Of a DNA stretch of 6,813 nucleotides, positions 1 to 4,570 are shown piece by piece. This stretch comes from Bacillota bacterium (GTDB lineage Bacteria > Bacillota > Clostridia > Peptostreptococcales > Anaerovoracaceae), in assembly GCA_021443825.1 (NCBI GenBank), contig JABUTE010000293.1, positions 1 through 6,813 of the forward strand. The letters run 5' to 3'. Under the pieces are notes generated by a model that had not been told where the DNA came from, searched no databases, and saw only the letters and a list, made by a program, of their open reading frames with translations. Each line of letters opens with the position of its first letter. The first letter of the stretch is position 1. The translations under genes and the position numbers were made by a program.

Positions 1-338
1 AAAAGCAGGCGCAGCAGCTGCAGGTCAAAGCTGCACGAAACAGCGACCGTAATGAAATACAGACCGCAGACCGCTTCCGCTGCCGGATAGCGCAAAGGAA
101 TGGGCGCCTTGCAATAGCGGCACCGACCCTTTAAAAACAACCACGAGAAGAGGGGAATCAGATCCCATGCCATCAGCGTATGTCCGCAGACGGTGCAATG
201 ACTTCTTCCTTTTGTAATTGGTTCTCCGCTGGAGATCCTCCAGGCCCATGCATTGGAAAAGCTTCCCATGCAAAGACCCAGCAGAAAGAGCAGGAATCGG
301 AAATATGCGATTGTTTCGTTTGTGAGATAAAGATCCAT
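1..338 (-). CDS. pilD: Prepilin peptidase (type IV leader peptidase), N-terminal part, cut by the window edge
   Basis: The reverse strand reads from ATG (338-336) without a stop to base 1, giving 112 codons of a longer gene. The protein starts MDLYLTNETIAYF, followed by a hydrophobic stretch (about residues 12-30) with the family signature GxxxGSFxNxxxxR (GLCMGSFSNAWAWR). Next come the two CxxC pairs of the cytoplasmic zinc-binding loop (HCTVCGH near residue 50 and RCRYCKAP near residue 77), separated by DLIPLFSWL and followed by IPLRYPAAE. This order is diagnostic for PilD/GspO/ComC N-terminal (DiS_P_DiS) domains. The catalytic aspartates of the aspartyl protease lie further on and are not in view. 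In this family the membrane enzyme removes the short leader of prepilins and N-methylates the new N-terminus. The start is supported by AGGA at 347-344. The gene follows the two pilin genes, its likely substrates, on the same strand, and a terminator-like hairpin precedes it. Confidence 0.95.
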   Translation of the reverse strand, partial: MDLYLTNETIAYFRFLLFLLGLCMGSFSNAWAWRISSGEPITKGRSHCTVCGHTLMAWDLIPLFSWLFLKGRCRYCKAPIPLRYPAAEAVCGLYFITVAVSCSFDLQLLRLL

Positions 339-347
339 AAATATCCT
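339..347 (-). promoter_or_regulatory. Ribosome binding site of pilD
   Basis: AGGA at 347-344 lies five bases before the ATG at 338-336. It is only about 8 bases downstream of the 3' side of the preceding terminator-like hairpin, so terminator folding and ribosome access could influence each other. That coupling is inference. Confidence 0.55.
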
Positions 348-354
348 GAAAACA

Positions 355-391
355 AGGGTAAAAGACCGAAGCACGCCCGGTCTTTTGCCTT
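355..391 (-). terminator. Terminator or attenuator between the pilin genes and pilD
   Basis: AAAAGACCG (360-368) pairs perfectly with CGGTCTTTT (378-386) around a 9-base loop. With wobble pairs the stem can be extended to 355-368/378-391. On the minus-strand transcript the GC-rich stem is preceded by an A-run and ends in a U-run, the layout of an intrinsic terminator. The A and T runs make it usable in both directions. It sits after the pilins and 17 bases before the pilD start, with no convincing promoter in between. It may therefore act as a partial terminator that keeps peptidase expression below pilin expression. Confidence 0.7.
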
Positions 392-405
392 CGTTTTCAC
401 GAAGG
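388..405 (-). other. Small hairpin abutting the terminator
   Basis: CCTTCG (388-393) and CGAAGG (400-405) form a perfect 6-bp stem with a 6-base loop. It shares bases 388-391 with the extended form of the neighbouring terminator stem, so the two structures could compete in the RNA. Confidence 0.5.
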
Positions 406-428
406 GGTGCCGCAACCCATTCGGCACC
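406..428 (-). other. Hairpin in the pilin-pilD spacer
   Basis: GGTGCCG (406-412) and CGGCACC (422-428) form a perfect 7-bp, GC-rich stem with a 9-base loop. On the minus-strand transcript it is the first of three hairpins standing directly end to end. It lacks a U-run, so by itself it looks more like an RNA-protecting 3' structure than a terminator. Confidence 0.55.
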
Positions 429-472
429 GGTATCATTCAAAGGCCTTGCAGCCGATGAATACAGATGTGAAG

Positions 473-486
473 CCCGTAAAAACGGG
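473..486 (-). other. Short hairpin just after the distal pilin stop codon
   Basis: CCCGT (473-477) and ACGGG (482-486) form a 5-bp stem with a 4-base loop, beginning 8 bases after the pilin stop codon on the minus strand. No U-run follows the stem. It could protect the abundant pilin mRNA from 3' decay, but that is inference from position only. Confidence 0.35.
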
Positions 487-494
487 ATACTTCC

Positions 495-842
495 TTAGTT
501 GCCGGAGCTTTGCATTACGTAGTTGGTGCCGTCGTAGTAAGCGCCGTTGAAGGGCTTATCGGTTCCGGTAACGGTGATCTTTCCGTCAGCAAAGCTGTAG
601 GTGTAGCCGTCGATGGTCTGACCCAGCACCTTGTTGGTGTCGGTAGAGGTCTGGCCTGCTTCTTCCATCAGATCTGCGATGGTCTGCTCCGCATAAGCCG
701 TTCTCATGTTGGCCTTGATGGTCGCTTCTTCTGCCTTTCTGGTGGCAGAGGAGAAGGTGGGGATGGCGATGGCTACCAGAATGGCGATGATCGCTACGAC
801 GACGAGGAGCTCTGCAAGGGTGAATGCTTTCTTGTTTCTCAT
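495..842 (-). CDS. Type IV pilin, distal of two tandem paralogues
   Basis: A 115-residue prepilin. The six-residue leader MRNKKA precedes the cleavage site A|FTLAELLVV, with the conserved Glu at mature position +5 and a ~25-residue hydrophobic helix ending in AIAIPTFSSA, where the proline kink is typical of type IVa pilins. The globular part continues as an amphipathic helix (KANMRTAYAEQTIADLMEEAG) and ends in a short beta-rich tail (GYTYSFADGKITVTG). Mature size is about 109 residues with no cysteines, so there is no C-terminal disulfide loop. The start at 842 is chosen over an upstream in-frame ATG at 896 because AGAAAGG lies 8 bases before it and because it gives a normal leader. Without gaps it matches the proximal pilin at 78 of 105 mature positions. 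In this family the subunit is processed by PilD and polymerised by PilB/PilC. Which paralogue is the major subunit cannot be told. Confidence 0.93.
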   Translation of the reverse strand: MRNKKAFTLAELLVVVAIIAILVAIAIPTFSSATRKAEEATIKANMRTAYAEQTIADLMEEAGQTSTDTNKVLGQTIDGYTYSFADGKITVTGTDKPFNGAYYDGTNYVMQSSGN

Positions 843-915
843 GATGAATACCTTTCTGTTCTGCGTTACGTTGTTCATTGAGATATAAGTTAACAAAAAT
901 TGGGTTCGGTATATA

Positions 916-1254
916 TTATTCCATATGGAAACTGGTGCCGTCGTAGTAAGAACCGTTAAAGTTCTTGCTGCTGCCAGTAACGGTGACCTTTCCGTCGGAA
1001 TAGCGATAGGTATAACCGTCGAGAGTCTGACCCAGAACCTTGTTGGAATCGGTCTGGCTCCGGCCGACTGCTTCTGTCAGCTCTGCGATGGTATTTTCGG
1101 CATAAGCCGTTCTCATGTTTGCCATGACGGTGGCTTTTTCTGCCTTGAGTGCGGCAGAGCTGAAGGTGGGAATGGCGATGGCGACCAGGATCGCTATGAT
1201 CGCTACGACCACGAGAAGTTCTGCCAGGGTGAATGCCTTGCTGTTGTTTTTCAT
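916..1254 (-). CDS. Type IV pilin, proximal of two tandem paralogues
   Basis: A 112-residue prepilin with leader MKNNSKA and cleavage before FTLAELLVV, Glu at mature +5, and a hydrophobic N-terminal helix identical over 27 residues to that of its neighbour. The C-terminal region (GYTYRYSDGKVTVTG, FNGSYYDGTSFHME) follows the same plan but is four residues shorter and differs mainly at exposed-looking positions. No cysteines are present. The start at 1254-1252 is fixed by AGAAAGGA at 1271-1264 (9-base spacer) and by the normal leader; upstream in-frame codons overlap pilC and have no pilin character. It follows pilC after an 80-base gap and precedes the second pilin after 73 bases, each with its own strong ribosome binding site. 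This fits high-level translation of a fibre subunit. Confidence 0.93.
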   Translation of the reverse strand: MKNNSKAFTLAELLVVVAIIAILVAIAIPTFSSAALKAEKATVMANMRTAYAENTIAELTEAVGRSQTDSNKVLGQTLDGYTYRYSDGKVTVTGSSKNFNGSYYDGTSFHME

Positions 1255-1334
1255 GTTGCGACATCCTTTCTGAGTAAAAACAGATATGAAAAAATTGCGG
1301 GGAATATAAGAACGGACGGTCATTATAAAAACAG
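1255..1334 (-). promoter_or_regulatory. pilC-pilin spacer with a possible internal promoter
   Basis: This 80-base spacer is longer than the 4-base pilB-pilC gap. On the minus strand it holds a perfect -10-like TATAAT at 1327-1322, but no acceptable -35 box 16-18 bases upstream. It also holds the strong AGAAAGGA ribosome binding site of the proximal pilin. A separate pilin promoter would make sense because pilins are needed in excess, but the sequence supports it only weakly. Confidence 0.25.
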
Positions 1335-2546
1335 TTATACCGTACCGTACATGCTGAACATGGGAAGATAAAGAGCGATGACGATGTAGCCGATGCAAAG
1401 ACCCATGACGATGGTGATGATCGGCTCCAGCATGGAAAGCACCTTGGCCGATGCCCGTTCGGTCTCCTGATCGTAATAGATCCCGATGGTAGAAAGAGTT
1501 TCCTCTAAAGAGCCGGAGGCTTCGCCGACGGCAGCCATTTCGCAAAGAAGGGATGGAAGATAGGGATTCTCGGCAAGAACGCTGCCCAGGCTTCGACCTT
1601 CTTCCAGCTTTTCGGTGGCCGCAGCCACGGAGTCTGCCACAAGGCAGTTGTCGATGACCTTTGCGGTGATGTCAGCTGCTTTTTTGATGGGGATCCCTGC
1701 AGACAGCATGGTCGCCATGGTGTTTGCAAACTGGGAGGCTGCATTCATTTTGACCAGCTTTCCAAGGATGGGCATCCGGTATTGCAGCTTTGCACGAAAG
1801 CGCCGGCCGGCTCTGGTGTTTCGTTTCCAGAACTGATAGAGGCAGGCGGCTACAAGGATCACGGAGAAAGATACGAGGCCGTAGCGTTCAAAGAAGTGAT
1901 AGATATCCAGAAGGATCAGGGTCGGCATGGGCATCTGGCCGCCGTTTTCGACGATGACGCCTGAGATGGCCGGGACAGCGACATTGATCACCAGGATCAC
2001 GACGGCCACCGCCAGCACGGTGAGCATGGCAGGATAGATCAGGGCGCCGCGCACCTTGCCCTTTACCTGACAGCGCTTTTCGAAAAACAGGGTCAGCTTA
2101 TCGAAGGACTGCTCCAGTGTTCCGGAGTCTTCGCCGGCTTTGATCATTTCGATGAAGGCGGGGGGCAGTTTTTTGCCGTTGCGTTTTAAGCTGTCGGAAA
2201 GGGGATTACCGGCCTCCACATCGGCAGCCGTCTCGGTCAGGTAGCGCTTCAGCAGCCGGTCGCTGCTTTGCTCTGCGATGATGCCTACGACTCTGGCCGC
2301 CGGAAGGCCTGCCCGCAGCAGAATAGCGACCTGGCTGCAGATCAGGGCAAGATTTCTTTCGTTGACCCACAACGGCTCGTTCAGATCCAGCTTCTGTTTT
2401 CCGTTCAGCCGGACCTCGGTCAGGTTTTCGATGATGGGAAACTCTTCTTTGATCTTGGCGGCAGCTTCGTATTCGTTGTAGGCCTGCACGATGCCGGTGA
2501 TCTTCTTGCCGCTGCTTGCGACGGCTTTGTATTTATAGTCGATCAT
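1335..2546 (-). CDS. pilC: Type IV pilus inner-membrane platform protein (PilC/GspF family)
   Basis: The 403 residues are a usual length for PilC/GspF. The N-terminus (MIDYKYKAVASSGKKITGIV) is the typical opening 'Y.Y.A.d..Gk...G.v'. Two T2SSF domains follow. The first spans about residues 72-197, with the motif QVAILLRAGLP and then MIKAGEDSGTLEQSF. The second spans about 273-396, with FANTMATMLSAGIP and then MAAVGEASGSLEETL. Hydrophobic segments lie at about 174-197, 226-246 and 376-398, and the C-terminus ends soon after the last one, as in the family. In this family the protein is the membrane platform that couples ATPase movement to pilin extraction. The start lies 4 bases after the pilB stop and has no clear Shine-Dalgarno sequence, which suggests translational coupling to pilB. 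Confidence 0.95.
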   Translation of the reverse strand: MIDYKYKAVASSGKKITGIVQAYNEYEAAAKIKEEFPIIENLTEVRLNGKQKLDLNEPLWVNERNLALICSQVAILLRAGLPAARVVGIIAEQSSDRLLKRYLTETAADVEAGNPLSDSLKRNGKKLPPAFIEMIKAGEDSGTLEQSFDKLTLFFEKRCQVKGKVRGALIYPAMLTVLAVAVVILVINVAVPAISGVIVENGGQMPMPTLILLDIYHFFERYGLVSFSVILVAACLYQFWKRNTRAGRRFRAKLQYRMPILGKLVKMNAASQFANTMATMLSAGIPIKKAADITAKVIDNCLVADSVAAATEKLEEGRSLGSVLAENPYLPSLLCEMAAVGEASGSLEETLSTIGIYYDQETERASAKVLSMLEPIITIVMGLCIGYIVIALYLPMFSMYGTV

Positions 2547-2550
2547 GGCT

Positions 2551-4245
2551 TTATTCTACGGTGGAGTAGATGGTCTTCAAAGCTTCCGCAGAAGTGGTGA
2601 CTCCGTCTTTGACCAGCTGTCTGCAGCGGTCGGCAATGGAGATGAACTGCTGCTCTTTAACGAGGGCTTCGAAGGTCTCTCGCGGTTCGGAAGAGATAAC
2701 GGCTTTTCGGATGTGCTTATCGACCAGCAGGATCTCGAATACGCCGGTGCGCCCCCGGTAGCCGGTATGGAAGCAGTGGGGGCAGCCCTTGCCTTTTGCG
2801 AAAAGAAGGCCGGGGGTGCGGTCGATATGAAGCAGGTCCAGTTCTTCGTCGGAGGGCTCGTAGGTCTCCTTGCAGTTGGGACAGATCTTTTTGATAAGAC
2901 GCTGGGCGATGACGCCTCGCAGAGCGCTGGCGGTCAGATAGGGCGCCACACCGATGTCCTTTAACCGGTCAAGGGTAGAGATGGCGTCGCCGGTATGCAG
3001 GGTAGAGAGCACCAGATGGCCGGTGATGGCAGCCCGCATGGCGATCTCTGCCGTTTCGGCATCGCGGATCTCACCCACCGAGATGATGTCGGGGTCCTGA
3101 CGAAGGGAGGCCTTTAAGCCTTCCGCAAAGGTCATGCCGGTCTTTTCGTTGATCTGCACCTGATTGACACCGCTGATGTTGTATTCCACAGGGTCTTCCA
3201 GGGTGATCAGGTTCACATCATCGGTATTGAGCTCGCGGATCATGGTGTTCATGGTGGAGGATTTTCCCGAACCGGTGGGGCCGGTGATCAGGATCACTCC
3301 GGAATTGTTGCGCATCAGATGGTCGAAGCGTGGAATGTTTTTATCATCCAGTCCCAGCCCCTTGCGGGAAAGGATCTGGCTGTTTTTATCCAGAAGACGG
3401 ATGACCAGCTTTTCGCCGAATACGGTGGGAAGAGAGCTGATACGAAGGTCGATGTCATCTTTTCCTTTGCGGAAGTTGGCGCGGCCGTCCTGGGGCACGC
3501 GGCGCTCGGAGGTATCCATGCCGCCCATGACCTTCATGCGCGCGATGACCGAAGACGAAAGCTCTTTGGGTACGGTAAAGATATTGCGCAGCACTCCGTC
3601 GACACGGATGCGAACGGCCATGTCATTTTCGCGGGCCTCCAGATGGATGTCGGATGCACGCTCGGAAACGGCTCGCTCGATGATGTTGTTGACCAGTCTT
3701 ACCGTGGGCGCAGAGGCGGTATCCTCCGGGTCGACCACGGTGATATTGGCGCTGCTTTCGATGTCGTAGGAGCCGGAGGCATCGCGGATCATCTCTTCGA
3801 TGGCTCTTGCGGCGCCTTCATTTCCGTACAGGTTATGAATGGCTCTGCTGATGCCGTCGGCTGTTGCGATCATGGGAATGATCTTCTTATGGGATGATTT
3901 TTTGATGTCTTCCGCTGCATAGAAATTGAGCGGATCGCTCATGGCCAGATAGAGCTCGTCCTGCTGCAGTCTGACGGGTACGGCGTTGTACTTTTCGGCA
4001 AGGCTGCGGGGCACATATCGGGCAAGATCCGGCGATAAGGATGCTTTGGACAGATCGATGAATTCGATACCCAGCTGGATCTCCAGAGCCTCAATGAGCT
4101 CTGCTTCGGAAACAAAGCCCTCTGAGACCAGAACCTCGCCGAGGCGATGCTTGGAATTCTGCTGGATCGCCAAAGCCTTTTCCAGATCCTCGGCAGTGAT
4201 GACACCGGCTGAGAGGAGAACATCTCCGATTCGTTTATAAGCCAT
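2551..4245 (-). CDS. pilB: Type IV pilus assembly ATPase (PilB/GspE family) with MshEN cyclic-di-GMP domain
   Basis: The 564 residues match a full-length PilB. Residues 5-28 and 34-57 each fit the 24-residue MshEN motif (R-[IL]-G at the start, G at position 10, L at 17 and 21, Q at 24) and are separated by exactly five residues, the arrangement known to bind cyclic-di-GMP. The ATPase core shows Walker A GPTGSGKS (322-329), Asp box ITLEDPVEY (347-355), Walker B DPDIISVGEIRD (384-395) and His box TGHLVLSTLHT (408-418). The zinc-binding insertion has C455/C458 (CPNC) and C488/C491 (CPHC). These features mark an extension motor of the PilB/GspE/MshE type, a cytoplasmic hexamer that drives pilin polymerisation through PilC. 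The CxxC pairs and the N-terminal domain separate it from the retraction ATPase PilT. AAGGA upstream of the ATG at 4245 supports the start. It is the first gene of the leftward operon. Confidence 0.97.
   Translation of the reverse strand: MAYKRIGDVLLSAGVITAEDLEKALAIQQNSKHRLGEVLVSEGFVSEAELIEALEIQLGIEFIDLSKASLSPDLARYVPRSLAEKYNAVPVRLQQDELYLAMSDPLNFYAAEDIKKSSHKKIIPMIATADGISRAIHNLYGNEGAARAIEEMIRDASGSYDIESSANITVVDPEDTASAPTVRLVNNIIERAVSERASDIHLEARENDMAVRIRVDGVLRNIFTVPKELSSSVIARMKVMGGMDTSERRVPQDGRANFRKGKDDIDLRISSLPTVFGEKLVIRLLDKNSQILSRKGLGLDDKNIPRFDHLMRNNSGVILITGPTGSGKSSTMNTMIRELNTDDVNLITLEDPVEYNISGVNQVQINEKTGMTFAEGLKASLRQDPDIISVGEIRDAETAEIAMRAAITGHLVLSTLHTGDAISTLDRLKDIGVAPYLTASALRGVIAQRLIKKICPNCKETYEPSDEELDLLHIDRTPGLLFAKGKGCPHCFHTGYRGRTGVFEILLVDKHIRKAVISSEPRETFEALVKEQQFISIADRCRQLVKDGVTTSAEALKTIYSTVE
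4075..4233 (-). other. MshEN cyclic-di-GMP binding motif pair within pilB
   Basis: These are codons 5-57 of pilB. Motif one begins RIGDVLL and ends ALAIQ; motif two begins RLGEVLV and ends ALEIQ; the spacer is QNSKH. Both keep the R, G, G, L, L and Q positions of the published consensus. Ligand binding in this protein is inferred from the family. Confidence 0.8.
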
Positions 4246-4270
4246 AAAAATAATCCTTTAAACGGTTTGC

Positions 4271-4292
4271 TTTGGTGACAGATTTGGTGACA
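4271..4292. repeat. Tandem direct repeat in the pilB leader
   Basis: TTTGGTGACA occurs at 4271-4280 and again at 4283-4292, a 12-base period or just over one helical turn. It lies in the predicted untranslated leader of pilB, about 26-47 bases before the start codon. Such spacing suits a regulator bound to one face of DNA or a repeated RNA element, but no known binding site was recognised. Confidence 0.5.
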
Positions 4293-4330
4293 AATATATA
4301 GATAGTATGAAAAATACCGAATTATAGATT

Positions 4331-4347
4331 TAAAAGTGTGACTTTTA
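4331..4347. promoter_or_regulatory. Perfect palindrome at the predicted pilB transcription start (candidate operator)
   Basis: TAAAAGT (4331-4337), GTG, ACTTTTA (4341-4347) form perfect 7-base arms. The element starts about 6 bases downstream of the -10 box at 4353-4358, so it covers the expected start site near 4346. This is a classical position for a repressor operator. In RNA it could instead form a short 5' hairpin with a tight 3-base loop. Confidence 0.45.
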
Positions 4348-4352
4348 CTGCT

Positions 4353-4380
4353 ATTATATCCGCTGCAAATGAAAAAGCAA
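4353..4380 (-). promoter_or_regulatory. Probable promoter of the pilB-pilC-pilin operon
   Basis: Read on the minus strand, TTGCTT (4380-4375) and a perfect TATAAT (4358-4353) are 16 bases apart. The -35 box matches the sigma-70/sigma-A consensus at only three positions, so the promoter may need an activator. It would give a leader of about 100 bases before pilB. Confidence 0.5.
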
Positions 4381-4419
4381 TAGGCGTTGCTTTAAAGGTT
4401 ACAGATCGGTTAATAGTGG

Positions 4420-4448
4420 TTGCGAATTTTCAAACATGGCTATATAAT
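4420..4448 (+). promoter_or_regulatory. Probable promoter of the plus-strand pilin-like gene
   Basis: TTGCGA (4420-4425) and a perfect TATAAT (4443-4448) are separated by 17 bases, four of six and six of six matches to the sigma-A consensus. Transcription would start near 4455 and leave a leader of about 115 bases. Confidence 0.6.
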
Positions 4449-4455
4449 GTGACTG

Positions 4456-4474
4456 ACGAGGGGAAACGCCTCGT
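4456..4474 (+). other. 5'-terminal mRNA hairpin
   Basis: ACGAGG (4456-4461) and CCTCGT (4469-4474) form a perfect 6-bp stem with a 7-base loop, beginning at the predicted start site of the plus-strand transcript. Stem-loops at the very 5' end commonly stabilise mRNAs. No U-run follows, so it is a poor terminator. Confidence 0.4.
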
Positions 4475-4558
4475 ATTTGAAGCATTCATTTTCTTCTCAT
4501 ATTGTTTCTATCGGTCTCATCCGGCTCTTAATTAATCGGTTTTTTCTATATTTTTATT

Positions 4559-4563
4559 AAAGG
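4559..4563 (+). promoter_or_regulatory. Ribosome binding site of the plus-strand pilin-like gene
   Basis: AAAGG lies 7 bases before the ATG at 4571 and selects that start, which gives a 16-residue leader ending KKG. Confidence 0.6.
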
Positions 4564-4570
4564 CGCGTTT

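Larger units (their letters stand above)
4246..4570. other. Divergent control region between the pilB operon and the plus-strand pilin-like gene
   Basis: This 325-base AT-rich spacer contains no convincing gene. It holds two diverging promoters (minus strand 4353-4380, plus strand 4420-4448) whose -35 boxes are about 40 bases apart. It also has a 17-base palindrome (4331-4347), a tandem direct repeat (4271-4292), a hairpin at the plus-strand start site (4456-4474) and the ribosome binding sites of both flanking genes. The layout suggests joint regulation of the pilus machine and its accessory pilin. Confidence 0.6.

Noticed and set aside
173..458. Open frames around the pilD start on both strands
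   Set aside because: The pilD frame with CxxC pairs and GSF signature explains this DNA; the others cross the hairpins and carry no family features.
3164..3897. Long plus-strand frames opposite pilB
   Set aside because: They are shadows of a strongly conserved minus-strand gene whose Walker motifs are all in the other frame.
4246..4346. Cyclic-di-GMP (GEMM) riboswitch in the pilB leader
   Set aside because: Considered because of the MshEN domain, but the leader lacks the conserved core and paired stems and is only about 100 AT-rich bases.
4338..4535. A 65-codon plus-strand frame in the divergent spacer
   Set aside because: It begins at GTG with no ribosome binding site, overlaps both predicted promoters and the start-site hairpin, and has no recognisable protein features.
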